This document shows positions 48,201-56,436 of a stretch of 64,000 nucleotides of DNA, in pieces (position 1 is the first letter of the stretch; every line of letters starts with the position of its first letter). The stretch comes from Oscillospiraceae bacterium Marseille-Q3528 (GTDB taxonomy: Bacteria > Bacillota > Clostridia > Lachnospirales > Lachnospiraceae), in contig JAGTTR010000013.1 in assembly GCA_018223385.1 (NCBI GenBank), forward strand, positions 45,516 through 109,515, read 5' to 3'. The notes beneath the pieces are model-generated. The model made no database searches, was not told the DNA's origin, and worked only from the letters and a program-made list of their open reading frames with translations. A program made the translations under genes and the position numbers.

Positions 48201-48379
48201 TATTTTTCCTTTGTAATCTTAGGAATAACCGTATCAATAGTATCGTCCGCAATCAGCTGCTGGCAAATTCTTTGATAGATTATAGGATTATCAATACCTT
48301 CTATTCTGACTATATTAGCCTGCGCCGGCTGGATTTGACTCTTTATCTCACGATACAAAACATCAACTAATTGCTTCAT
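42251..48379 (-). CDS. dptH: DptH/SspH-like restriction protein with inserted macro domain and HerA-type ATPase
   Basis: 2042 residues, unusually long. Residues 1 to about 1400 are a large multi-helical region with an embedded nuclease-like stretch (about 1100-1190, KLHIKVRIIECKMGFQNENH). There is a Cys pair at about 1290. A full macro domain occupies about 1452-1622: N1472-A-A-N1475, the GGGVCGAI loop, TGNAVITSGFKLPC, and FPLISSGIFGYP. After an acidic linker (about 1628-1670) comes a HerA/FtsK-like ATPase: Walker A GTSGQGKT (1706-1713), Walker B VVVLDEAQ (D1922), and arginine-rich ends. It overlaps dptG by 4 bp (ATGA), as in DptFGH operons. Family role: DNA translocation/cleavage that restricts DNA lacking phosphorothioates. 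The macro domain is not something I associate with DptH. Confidence 0.8.
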   Translation of the reverse strand: MKQLVDVLYREIKSQIQPAQANIVRIEGIDNPIIYQRICQQLIADDTIDTVIPKITKEKYVAFQNAGKSEWAQALFYLHKGSNSIFSDAISDEYADNSFVDFNNAITKWRNESAGFSGCTVLILLMGTELAQDTGGLADTSFVISPSEIITNLSKDYSTWFASVMEENDIHEDYKKAIHTLYRTIFSQISTDIFKLSDFVDSLSEFDFSSVQELVAHICETLNSTWGIPSVIDRKAVPKVSALNKGTLSSAKIITSAIKFIERADDIPTASAFNKLKKKFDQYVVNVGLDISLPFPADAPVFADYAEFQACVIDFLQGIDLELNRSKLLQVDYAIINAIVGTKLPVTPKEKVAVYVGSPVEAYSRSFLDIANSFYESFKVFPTKIKVRVDRISLSDCTDDQKEDSFMNICNFAGGILKFFNELTIDVDGEILSFEYDDPDCDDPFDFANYDSVADRIKSTGKWGDPCKVMFNATATNDEHTHKYEFRWAFSPYTPWLNAFSYLADVFYSKGTTYALPTIVTCDNVQDYLDCESEDEFYAHLQQFRGHALYDEHKNAIRSCFGSPITGLFDLVCNDFKNFALSLTQHGLFNSGIFLRNVVKSYTSLLKEVYDCYGSFTDIQKEKMALLINVFTMSSNPDIIGNCDMGDVIVPAYSPIMLEKIDAQQLFLRQGFKEIFKSQMSGKCSSTVLVSKYNNLIQLSAITQAADAIRKKADEYLICKNTWEYYGIYYGQSAGNELVSSSATGLSIVTDDEDSSAMLQSTPMSNVISRNILDYVRTFPARIDGLNVAFVAPTDMQHIVAAIHSIAKKLDSDGRTATINLKIICINSKKNSAAYLRRWLDSYFSDEKSVNVNTYLQNTTVQSKADVDGFNELLENYDLCFTYGILQSSGIQFDLSADDSLDINYEKFPMTFTPDTIPASHGKARRVNISQFQFFAAKQHTQTSHIVGYPHSVNGTYRVYRTLELPDVQETIIDIAHRCCKWVVCVDQAIDRHMLESTESKIIGFTTGEGSYGELNVTVSARKDILSDIKQMLRKRITEKFTNWDTQRLQKAADFCVDELSQFMDGSRILKALNPYDYEIHSFLAYVLTLQMLGLTHKNNDYIVRALISLDSYKHWFAEDDELSKDNKRPDFMLIEIPYTPENITTGNKLHIKVRIIECKMGFQNENHISKAKTQLEKGINTMAMNWRPSATSVMHRYWLNQLYRAIIFSPLNMDNSSPEYDVVRNKIYGILNGEYDIEWNGDIFAFWLDENSDKPNEYEISSDIQLNLSAEGIVVGDLICHNCGQMFIQKMLLPEDERTSHFDFNNIIAPEESCEEDDDNFEESTTTEATGTGDTIPSLAAINIPFIHYLSDGIEHGRSECLKWFVNHFNISEPDKKLVYPSNGHLKYETVFDAAITEFRKMGLLENSSVGALHITSLGKSVEELIKSGADTTRFAVLVNVAKTKDNPKCQNSLAIQKSGITNLSVDCIVNAANERLMAGGGVCGAIFKAAGYAELQKACNDIGHCNTGNAVITSGFKLPCQFIIHAVGPMWHGGYSGEKEQLADCYHNALLLAVENNCHSIAFPLISSGIFGYPKEEAWEVAINTILAFLASKEDYGMNVIISVIDDDALSLGNSVLEKCKNNIPTNSIDDSDDKGEEADSSGNTSGNEPVPEGEPLVVDDKEEKETNSLEEIRVLIGKDKRNIPVYWEFGHEKLANRHILITGTSGQGKTYAIQTMILELARQNISSVVFDYTDGFLPGKLEPEFEEELEGKVTQEVAILNRIPVNPFRLQMIEIPPFGSVPEKSTTVAGRISDILKHVYSFGDQQAASIYAACKQGVDQYGTNMDFAKLRQLLEAMGTPQSKSVLSKMAQFFDMDLFDSTKEFNWKEVAQGGGKVSVIQLTGLDRELQTVVTEIMMWDAWYSLTKFGNKETPFVVVLDEAQNLSFKEKSPAEKILREGRKYGWSAWFATQFLKGALDSGEISNLQQAAERLYFKPTGEEMSYIAEQIADSKSEVADWLNTIKGIQKGQCIVQGDRLRPNGQFGAVKPTLVSVSSFSER

Positions 48380-49884
48380 ATCACATCCTCGCTTTCGTAC
48401 GGATTTTCAACGATAGCAGTTGCATCAGATAGGTCTCGTAAAAACCCACATTCTTTCAGCTTCTGAGAAAAAGCAAGCTTGTTTTCTTCCAAGAAAGACA
48501 GATTACCTATGTTTTTTACTGATCCCTTTTCCATCTCTTGGCGATACTGATCCGGTCCAATTACTATTCCATAGTGTGCATACAATAGACCAATGAATTC
48601 ATCCAGAGTAATCATTTTCTGAGGAGGAATAATGGATAACACCAAAAATTTAATCACATCTTCAGAAAGAGAAAAACGCATTCCCGGACCCTTTGCCGGT
48701 ATAACAATACCTATATTTTTGCCGAGTTTCCGGAACAGTCTATAAGAATCATCTGCCGCATCCTTGATTGCCTTCTGATCATCAGTTATTCCTAACTCAA
48801 CTCGTAGTTCTTCTAGCCCTCTGTATAAATACTTACAGATAACTTCCTCGTTATGATTAAAAGCAGAAATTGCTAGTTTCTTTGTTTCTGCACTCTCATA
48901 TCCTTTACAGTTAACATCGACAACCCAGCAATTACTTTCACTATCTGTTGACGCCGCCAAATACATCATGCGAAGCATTTGAAGAATAATTCCGTTTGCT
49001 AAGATTTCCATTTTCTCAAATGGATGAGACTTGCTGTTGAGGAAGTTATTCAGCTCCGACAAGGTATATTCATTTCGCTTTTCATATGAAGCCGGTATTA
49101 CGGTAAGTTCTTTCGACAGAGTCTTCTTGTCTTCCAAAGGTACCAGCATATAGTCATCCCAAGTATTCTGCACGAAATTACACAAATAAGAGAACTGCGG
49201 AAAACTTCCTATCATGCTTTTTAATCGAGTTTCGATTCGTCCTGCATATTCTGGAAACTGATTAACAGCACTCAGCAGGTGGAGGTAATATATTTCTCCA
49301 CCACGGCACATATACGTATACTTATGAAAATCAAACTTCTGGTCGATATCTGCCTCGCCGGTTTGAAAATCAAGTTTTTTACGCCAAGATTTGACTCCCA
49401 TTCCTTCAGGCAGAATTACTTCTGGACATATAGGAAGCAAATTTTGATCGAACCATGAGCGATTCTGATTTACTGCACTAAATCCATCTAGCAGATTTTG
49501 AACAATAGAAATACTTGTTTTTCGAGTAATAGGATTGCCACCTTGAACACTTTTTTCCATAATACGAATACATTCTTCGTAAGCAATTTTATCTACTTCG
49601 GCTTTTCCATCAATTTTGCTCTTCGGCATAAAGATAAAGCGTTTCAATGCAATCCTGCTCTGGGGGAAATACACCAAAGCATCTTTTATACCCTCCCTCT
49701 CAATGGGGAACATTTCCTTATATGATTTCTCTGTTCTAGAATTCTTCTTAGGCGAGATAGCGACCTGTAAAAACTCTATCAAATATTCATACTTAGACTG
49801 CCTTGGTTTTAATCGGTGTCCAAAGAGTCTACTTTGTAAAGAAGTCACTTTCTTTTTGTCATAATTCACAGGAAACATTTCCAT
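48376..49884 (-). CDS. dptG: DptG/SspG-like phosphorothioation-dependent restriction protein
   Basis: 502 residues, normal length for DptG. No catalytic motif is obvious. Landmarks are the N-terminal MEMFPVNYDKKKVTSLQSRL, a basic patch, the segment MCRGGEIYYLHLLSAVNQFP at about 195, and a C-terminal helical domain with wing-like ends. It is placed between dptF (18 bp gap) and dptH (4-bp overlap), the invariant F-G-H order, which strengthens the call. In the family it acts with F and H as one complex. The assignment rests on order, size and recalled motifs. Confidence 0.7.
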   Translation of the reverse strand: MEMFPVNYDKKKVTSLQSRLFGHRLKPRQSKYEYLIEFLQVAISPKKNSRTEKSYKEMFPIEREGIKDALVYFPQSRIALKRFIFMPKSKIDGKAEVDKIAYEECIRIMEKSVQGGNPITRKTSISIVQNLLDGFSAVNQNRSWFDQNLLPICPEVILPEGMGVKSWRKKLDFQTGEADIDQKFDFHKYTYMCRGGEIYYLHLLSAVNQFPEYAGRIETRLKSMIGSFPQFSYLCNFVQNTWDDYMLVPLEDKKTLSKELTVIPASYEKRNEYTLSELNNFLNSKSHPFEKMEILANGIILQMLRMMYLAASTDSESNCWVVDVNCKGYESAETKKLAISAFNHNEEVICKYLYRGLEELRVELGITDDQKAIKDAADDSYRLFRKLGKNIGIVIPAKGPGMRFSLSEDVIKFLVLSIIPPQKMITLDEFIGLLYAHYGIVIGPDQYRQEMEKGSVKNIGNLSFLEENKLAFSQKLKECGFLRDLSDATAIVENPYESEDVI

Positions 49885-49902
49885 AGTATTCCCTCCGATA
49901 AA

Positions 49903-51678
49903 TTAAGACAGAATGCTTAACTTGCTGCCATCAAAGGCAAAGTACCGTATTTCTTGTCCTCTTGTAGTGTTTATTAATAGTTTGAGTTCGCAGTCATCCT
50001 CGCCATCAGGCAAGTCCTCACCATATTCATCCAAAAGAAGCGTATCCAGCTTAGCGATTCCATGTGTCAGGGCAGGATTACTATTTGATGAAATCGAGCC
50101 TTGTACTAAATCCTCAAAATATGAAAGCATAGGTAAGGTAAGCATGAAATATTGCCCGTTGATATTCAGGTATAGCCTCTGTTTTCCATCCGAGTCTTCA
50201 AAATGACTGGAAACTGGTTTTTGAACAATGACCAGGTCATTTTTAGATACAGACCCTAACACAAGCATAACATTTTGAAAAACACTATTGTCCCTTCGCA
50301 ATGTCAATGGCAATTCACTGGATCCATCAGGTAGAAAACCTGTATTTTTGATGTATAGTGCCTTGAAGGTAAGAGTCTGAACATTACGAAGTACAGATTT
50401 AGGTTGTTTTTTCGAAATGAGACTTTCGTATAAAGTATAATGTCTTCCAAATAACTGATTAAAGATGATGTCTTCTTTCAAATCAGCGCTAAACATTATA
50501 TAAAAACGTCTAATGGCCCTGCGCAATTTTGCTTCATCCGATTGCGCTGATGCAGAATGTGCCGACTCCTCATCCAATATCTGGTAAAGCTTTTGATGTT
50601 TTTTCTTCAGCTCTAATAATTCATTCGATACATCCGGGGTAAAGAACGATTGAAAGTCGTTATTTACAAAAAGCTTATAATCAACATCCAATGCTATCCT
50701 GTCTAATCCCAAAAGTCTCAGTTGCGAAACACCTTTAATCTGCCAACTATTTCGTGATTCATTCAAACCCACAAAACCAAAAAATAGATTCGCAAAGCTA
50801 TAATTAAAAAAGGGCTCCTTAATGTAATGATTTTCGACATAATCACATGTCAAATTTCCAGTCAACGCATAGCTTAATTGTCCAACCATCTGGCGGATCG
50901 TCATACGCTTATCATTCTCATATAGATAACGATATAGGCTCTCAACAAACCTAGATACTCTATCCAACTGTGTTCTAACCCTTTTCACATTGTTATAAAT
51001 AGGGCATTTCTCTTGGCATTTGCATTGTCCGCAGGGGACCCATAATTCTTCAGCAACCAGTTTTTTAAGGATTTGGGTAGAAAAAGACACATTATCTACG
51101 CGAGCAATATTAACCAAATAGAAGGGATATCCTTCGACTACTATTTCTTCATCTGAGTTGGTATCCAACTGGGAAAGCAGCTTTGACTGAAGCTCGATTC
51201 TGTCCTCCTCATCAAAAGACGCTCCTTGCATTTTTCTTGAATATGCAGCCAACCTCAGAAAAGTATTTAATAGCGGACCAGTATTACTGATGATGAGACT
51301 ACTCTGATTAGTCTGCGGTGCTTCAAGAGACTGACGTAATACTTCAGTTTGTTGCTCCTCAGCAATTTCACTCATATCTTTGACATACATGAAATCCCCG
51401 TAGCTTTTAATCCTATTCAGGCCTTCGCCATGATAGAGATACTGAAGTTCTTTCAGCACTTGGACCAAAACACTAGTTTTTCCATCACCCGCATGTCCAG
51501 TTAATATGAAAGCATGATAATCCTTACCCTTTACCGTATCGGATATAAAGGTTCCCAATTTGCGATTGACTTTAACAAGGTCAAAATACTTACTCTTGAC
51601 CTGCGTTTCGGCTAGAGAACCAGTAGAGTTACCGCCTACATTATTCGTGGAATTTAAATATTCAACAAATCCATTCAT
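49903..51678 (-). CDS. dptF: DptF/SspF-like ATPase of the restriction module
   Basis: 591 residues. Walker A ILTGHAGDGKTSVLVQVL (G61-K67) sits close to the N-terminus. A Cys cluster C-G-Q-C-K-C-Q-E-K-C (about 212-222) could bind zinc or an Fe-S cluster. The rest is helical, with a beta-rich C-terminus. The gene is first of the F-G-H set and starts 20 bp after the cysteine desulfurase gene, so modification and restriction genes share one transcript. In known systems F is a P-loop protein needed for restriction. The function is well supported by the order F-G-H. Confidence 0.75.
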   Translation of the reverse strand: MNGFVEYLNSTNNVGGNSTGSLAETQVKSKYFDLVKVNRKLGTFISDTVKGKDYHAFILTGHAGDGKTSVLVQVLKELQYLYHGEGLNRIKSYGDFMYVKDMSEIAEEQQTEVLRQSLEAPQTNQSSLIISNTGPLLNTFLRLAAYSRKMQGASFDEEDRIELQSKLLSQLDTNSDEEIVVEGYPFYLVNIARVDNVSFSTQILKKLVAEELWVPCGQCKCQEKCPIYNNVKRVRTQLDRVSRFVESLYRYLYENDKRMTIRQMVGQLSYALTGNLTCDYVENHYIKEPFFNYSFANLFFGFVGLNESRNSWQIKGVSQLRLLGLDRIALDVDYKLFVNNDFQSFFTPDVSNELLELKKKHQKLYQILDEESAHSASAQSDEAKLRRAIRRFYIMFSADLKEDIIFNQLFGRHYTLYESLISKKQPKSVLRNVQTLTFKALYIKNTGFLPDGSSELPLTLRRDNSVFQNVMLVLGSVSKNDLVIVQKPVSSHFEDSDGKQRLYLNINGQYFMLTLPMLSYFEDLVQGSISSNSNPALTHGIAKLDTLLLDEYGEDLPDGEDDCELKLLINTTRGQEIRYFAFDGSKLSILS

Positions 51679-51698
51679 CTAGTCTTTCCCCGCCTTCC

Positions 51699-52841
51699 TT
51701 ATAACTCATCAAGCGCATCTAATAATGCCTCTATGTCATCAGTTGTATTAAAATAGCCAACGCTCACTCGTACAGTTCCTTCGCTTTCTTTTGTTCCTAA
51801 ATAGTCATGAATCCAAGGCGCGCAATGATAGCCAGTGCGGACCGCTATATCAAAATCCTGACTCAAGATCGTGCCTATCTCTCTTGCGGTATATCCCTCG
51901 ATGTTGAAAGACACGACACTGGTGTGGTTATCAATATCCGCTGGAACATAGAGAACACAATCCCGTTCCTTTAATCCATCAACAAGCATACCGACTAATT
52001 GTTTCTTGTGATTCCAAATAGCCTGCCTTCCAACCTCTTCAATCCATTTAAGGGACTGATTTAAGCTGGCTATAGCAATAATGTTGGGACTAGCTGGTTC
52101 ATAACTTATGGGTCCGTCGTTTCCCATAGATAACTCCAAAGAATTGGACCCCGTACCTCCAGCTAAATGGGGCCTTAACCCAGGCTTTTGTTTCGAAACA
52201 AACCCACCGATTCCCCAGGAAGCATATAGTGTCTTATGTCCCGCAAAAACCAGATAGTCAATACCGTCTCGTTCAAGGTTAATATCAACGAGTCCAACTG
52301 CTTGAGATCCATCAACAATAACTTCAGCATTATGTTTTTTTGCTAATGACGAAATAGTTTTCACTGGGGTAATCAAGCCGGTTACATTACTTACGTAATT
52401 TATAAACACATAATCCGGTGAATGCTTTGAAAACAAAATTTCTGCTTTTTCATCATCAAACCGCTGAGAGACAGGATCGAACGGTAGCTGGATAATTTTT
52501 ACCCCATACTGCTCTTTTATTATTTGCAAAGGCCGAGCTATAGCATTGTGTTCAAAGGGGGTCACGTATACATTCTTAAACTGCGACCATTCGAGCCCAT
52601 ATATTATCTCATTTGCTGCAATTGTTGCCGACGGAGTCAATACAACATTATTCGAATTATCGACACCTACCAACTTAGCCATTAAGTATCTCGTTTCATC
52701 TACGATCTTCATGGCGTCATTCGCTACCTTATAACTTCCGCGCCCTACGTTTACCGCTAAGGTTCTTTGAACATAATCCACTCTTTGATAAACGATTTCT
52801 GGTTTTGGAAAGGATGTTGCCGCATTATCCAAATAAATCAT
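51699..52841 (-). CDS. sspA: Cysteine desulfurase (SspA/DndA-like)
   Basis: 380 residues, class V aminotransferase fold. N-terminal MIYLDNAATSFPKPEIVYQR, PLP lysine K203 in FAGHKTLYASWG, SQAVGLVDINL ahead of it, and the sulfur-accepting cysteine C340 in RTGYHCAPWIH. It removes sulfur from L-cysteine and passes it as a persulfide, here presumably to the PAPS-reductase-like protein encoded at 57338-59083. Its position inside the operon between the writer ATPase and dptF shows that it is dedicated to this pathway rather than to general Fe-S assembly. Gaps are 10 and 20 bp. Confidence 0.88.
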   Translation of the reverse strand: MIYLDNAATSFPKPEIVYQRVDYVQRTLAVNVGRGSYKVANDAMKIVDETRYLMAKLVGVDNSNNVVLTPSATIAANEIIYGLEWSQFKNVYVTPFEHNAIARPLQIIKEQYGVKIIQLPFDPVSQRFDDEKAEILFSKHSPDYVFINYVSNVTGLITPVKTISSLAKKHNAEVIVDGSQAVGLVDINLERDGIDYLVFAGHKTLYASWGIGGFVSKQKPGLRPHLAGGTGSNSLELSMGNDGPISYEPASPNIIAIASLNQSLKWIEEVGRQAIWNHKKQLVGMLVDGLKERDCVLYVPADIDNHTSVVSFNIEGYTAREIGTILSQDFDIAVRTGYHCAPWIHDYLGTKESEGTVRVSVGYFNTTDDIEALLDALDEL

Positions 52842-52851
52842 AATATTCTCC

Positions 52852-55800
52852 TTAACGTATCACATCGCCAATCAACTTCGCTATGATTGCCAATTGCTCA
52901 TCAGGCTCTATAGCATCATTGTATTCCTCAAAAACAGCCTTAAGATTACTCAAAGCAGTTTGTCCTAATGGCGAGATTTCTGCATCTGCAAATGATTTTT
53001 CAATATGAACTCCCGGCATGCTAATTAACAATTTACCGTTATGTACTGTTCCTTCAGATTCAACATAACTATTAATACGTTCAACTATTGCTGAAATTGT
53101 TTGTTTAAAGCGATCTGCTAACTGATCGGTCCAGTCCTCAATTGCCATAGACACGATTATTATCGCCAGTTCATTTAATAGCCGCTGATCATCATAGGAT
53201 ACCCATTTTTCTGCCAGTACCATTAGAGCATTGGCATCAGAGTCAAACACATGACGTTTCGTCGAGTCTGGAAGTTTCTCGTACCAGATTTTCAATGCCT
53301 TGGAAAGGGTTCCCGTATATCCCGGAACAAACAATGCTATTAAATAATCTGTCACACATTTGCGGAAGTCAAAGATATGCATGTCCAAAAGCTCTTTAAC
53401 CCTACATATCTCAGCTGCACATTCTAAATAATCATTGGTTGTGCTGAGTTTTTCACGCCATCTCTCAAAGAGTATTTCGTGAGCATTAATCTCAAATTTC
53501 AGCAAGTCATTCCTTACGATCTTTGTACTGTTATCTACTCGTACAACCGTTCCGTTATAATCATAACGAGTATATTTTTTGGTATAATCCGGTAATGACC
53601 GCATCCAGGTTTGCATGCTTTTTACGATAGAAAACACACGACTCGCACCTGTATATGTTAAGTCCTCATACTGCGCGAATAATGCAGAAAGCGTGTTTAA
53701 GTATTCTTCACGTTCCTGGGTACCTGCTTCAACTAAAAGCATGTAATCATCAGGGGTGTCATTGATTGCACTTAGAACATTTGCGCTGAGTTCAACCTCT
53801 TTGTTCTTGTAATACAAAGTTACAGTTTCCTTGTAATGACGTATTACATATGCAACGAAAAGCGGAACAATACCTTTACGCAAACCATACGGGGGCAACT
53901 CGAGTATGCGATACAGTTCGCCAAAAGAGCTCTTGTTATTCTCCGCAGATTCAATAAAAGTACGAATCACGCCAATAACGCGACAGATACCCTGATCATC
54001 AACTTGCTCTGATTTTGCCAGACCAGTGAATGCGTAGACTGACTTGAAAATACTTACTTCCGGTCCATATCCTTCCATGCAAGGTATTTCCAAATCTTCA
54101 GCGTGATCTAACACCCATGAAATTGCCAAGTTCCGACCTTTGAGGTTCTGAGCATTCAGAACCCTTTTGTTCACCATTTCATTATTAATTACTGGCGTGT
54201 ATTCATATCTTGCAAAGCATACGGAAGAAACATACTGGTTTAGATCCGCTGGACGCATAATATCCAGTTTGCCCTCTGCTCCGAAGTACTCACTAAAACG
54301 ACTGCTCTCAGAATATGAAGTTAAAATGGCATTGCGGACCTGTTTTGCTAGGTCCTCTTCGTAATACTCAATCTCCTCCATATAATGCGGATCTTTAGCA
54401 TAATCGCTTTTTTTCAAATGCTGAATCGCAACAAGTTTCTTCAACTGAGCTTCGTATTCGTATTCAAAAGAACTAATGCATACGATTATCTCTGGCGTAG
54501 TTTTAAAAGCTTTAAGATGTGAAAGAATCAAATCTTTCTTATTCCCAATAGCAACAACATTAACGATCAATCCATCGTATGGACAATCTGTTAAAAGTTG
54601 TTCGCCAGAAGTATAGGCAAGAAGAGTGGAAGCATCCAAAAATACTCTTCTAAAAAATCTCAACATTGCATATTGATCATTATATCTTCGCGGAATGACA
54701 TATCCTTGCGAAAACGAAGATTCCAAAATATCTGCGCAGTCTACTTTTGACACTTTGGAATTTACATAATTCTCAACATTTTTCTGAACATCAACTCCAT
54801 TTGCAGTAAGCAACACAAATTCTGAAGAGTCTCGCTGTGATATAATATGCTTTTTCTGTAATTGAGAAACTGCTGTAGAAAAAACATCATCATCCATCAT
54901 GAGTGCAGCTTTAATATGTGACGGTATCGCCTTAAAACGCTCGTCTTGTATCATGGAAATGATAGCTATAGCTTTTAAGATTTCTTTCTCTGATGTGCTA
55001 TTCACTTGTCTCAATGCAGTATCCGTTTTTGCCCATACACTGTGAATTGCTGTATTAAAGATCTCCTTTCTAAGAAGGTCCTGAAAATAATCATATATCA
55101 GATCAATAGTTACACAATCCGCCGTGGGCCTCTCGCAAATCATAAATTCCAGCAAGGAGTGAGGATCATTTTTGGCCAAAAAAGTGAATAGTGTTCTTTC
55201 ATTTTGACCCACCAATTCACTAACGCGCAAAAGAGCGAACGCACTTAAAGGTGCAAGAGGGAAGCACCCTTCTACCACCTTTTTCTCAAAACTTTCCGTC
55301 GCCATTTCATCAAAAACATTTACTACTGATGCCACATCAATCAGGCCCTGGAAGAGCTCTTTGTTTGTTAAATAAAAAGCGTTAAATGCCGGCTTTTTTG
55401 AAATTGCATTCGCAATCAATTCATAACTTTGTTCTGATGATGCAATGTATCTGATTTTATTAAATCTTCCCTCGACAGTTTTAAAACTATCGCCCGAAGA
55501 ATAATCTAAAATATCTTTATGGGTAATACATGTAAAGTGGATTTGTTTTTTTCCGCTGCGTGTTGAAGCCTCTGCCATATCCTGAATTATTTTAAAATTC
55601 AACATTTTACTGGCATCCAAATTTGCTTCTAGAAACTTGCTAAACTCATCAAATATGATATTTATTCCTGAGTACTCTGTTTGTTCGCACAATGCATCAA
55701 CTACGGCTAGATACAGCTTAACGACATCCATATTACTCAATGGATTAAATGTTGTTCCTGCAGCAACAACCGGATAGATCTCACAAAAGTCAAAATAAGA

Positions 55801-56433
55801 ATCCTGATCAAACTGTTTTAAACCGGTATACAACGCTTCTATGCTTTTTTTGCTTTTCTTCAACTCGACGGCGATGCGCTTAATAACATGCGGATATTCA
55901 GCTTTCCATTTGTCAATAACTTCAATCGCAGCATCAAAATAGGTATTAGGCAGGAGTTCCTCCAACCCAGCTTTCTCAAGTGCATCCTTGATTGCCATCA
56001 AAAATGCCTGATTAATATCTGTAGTATTACTATTGATGATAATCGGAAGTGTCCGGATATTATTCTCTACTACCGACAATGCTAAAGCACCTACTTCTTG
56101 GTCTATCCTTGCTATTTTTTCGCACAGTTCTAACTGCGTTTCCTTTGCCTGCTTAATTGTGTAATCATAGGATCCAAAAGCATCCATTGATGTCAAGGCC
56201 GTCAATACCAATAGAAGATGTGATTTTCCTCTTCCGTATGGGCCAATGAGAACTGTCGCTCTGTTTTGGCTTTCATTATTAAAGTAAAAAGAGTGCAAAA
56301 AGGTCTCCAGTATCTTTACGGATTGTTCCGTAGGAATATAACTTCTAACTTTTTCAATTTTATTTAGATCGTATTCAAGATTAATCGAGGTTTGAAAGCC
56401 TTCGTTGACCTCAATAAAATCACTGTACTTCAT
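52852..56433 (-). CDS. sspC: SspC-like P-loop ATPase of the phosphorothioation writer
   Basis: 1193 residues. Walker A VLIGPYGRGKSHLLL (K70) and Walker B INIIFDEFSKFLE (about 255-268). The N-terminus begins MKYSDFIEVNEGFQTSINLE, a short lead-in before the P-loop, as in BrxC-like ATPases. No SMC-like DndD hinge or coiled-coil is seen, so this is not a DndD. It is flanked by DUF4007 (3 bp upstream) and cysteine desulfurase (10 bp downstream), the company expected for SspC. Its proposed job is to drive sulfur insertion into the DNA backbone with the sulfurtransferase. The family label comes from context and motif pattern. Confidence 0.7.
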   Translation of the reverse strand: MKYSDFIEVNEGFQTSINLEYDLNKIEKVRSYIPTEQSVKILETFLHSFYFNNESQNRATVLIGPYGRGKSHLLLVLTALTSMDAFGSYDYTIKQAKETQLELCEKIARIDQEVGALALSVVENNIRTLPIIINSNTTDINQAFLMAIKDALEKAGLEELLPNTYFDAAIEVIDKWKAEYPHVIKRIAVELKKSKKSIEALYTGLKQFDQDSYFDFCEIYPVVAAGTTFNPLSNMDVVKLYLAVVDALCEQTEYSGINIIFDEFSKFLEANLDASKMLNFKIIQDMAEASTRSGKKQIHFTCITHKDILDYSSGDSFKTVEGRFNKIRYIASSEQSYELIANAISKKPAFNAFYLTNKELFQGLIDVASVVNVFDEMATESFEKKVVEGCFPLAPLSAFALLRVSELVGQNERTLFTFLAKNDPHSLLEFMICERPTADCVTIDLIYDYFQDLLRKEIFNTAIHSVWAKTDTALRQVNSTSEKEILKAIAIISMIQDERFKAIPSHIKAALMMDDDVFSTAVSQLQKKHIISQRDSSEFVLLTANGVDVQKNVENYVNSKVSKVDCADILESSFSQGYVIPRRYNDQYAMLRFFRRVFLDASTLLAYTSGEQLLTDCPYDGLIVNVVAIGNKKDLILSHLKAFKTTPEIIVCISSFEYEYEAQLKKLVAIQHLKKSDYAKDPHYMEEIEYYEEDLAKQVRNAILTSYSESSRFSEYFGAEGKLDIMRPADLNQYVSSVCFARYEYTPVINNEMVNKRVLNAQNLKGRNLAISWVLDHAEDLEIPCMEGYGPEVSIFKSVYAFTGLAKSEQVDDQGICRVIGVIRTFIESAENNKSSFGELYRILELPPYGLRKGIVPLFVAYVIRHYKETVTLYYKNKEVELSANVLSAINDTPDDYMLLVEAGTQEREEYLNTLSALFAQYEDLTYTGASRVFSIVKSMQTWMRSLPDYTKKYTRYDYNGTVVRVDNSTKIVRNDLLKFEINAHEILFERWREKLSTTNDYLECAAEICRVKELLDMHIFDFRKCVTDYLIALFVPGYTGTLSKALKIWYEKLPDSTKRHVFDSDANALMVLAEKWVSYDDQRLLNELAIIIVSMAIEDWTDQLADRFKQTISAIVERINSYVESEGTVHNGKLLISMPGVHIEKSFADAEISPLGQTALSNLKAVFEEYNDAIEPDEQLAIIAKLIGDVIR

Positions 56434-56436
56434 ACG

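Noticed and set aside
42251..48379. Separate macro-domain gene inside dptH
   Set aside because: The reading frame is continuous through the macro domain and the ATPase, with no internal stop or strong ribosome site, so it is a domain insertion.
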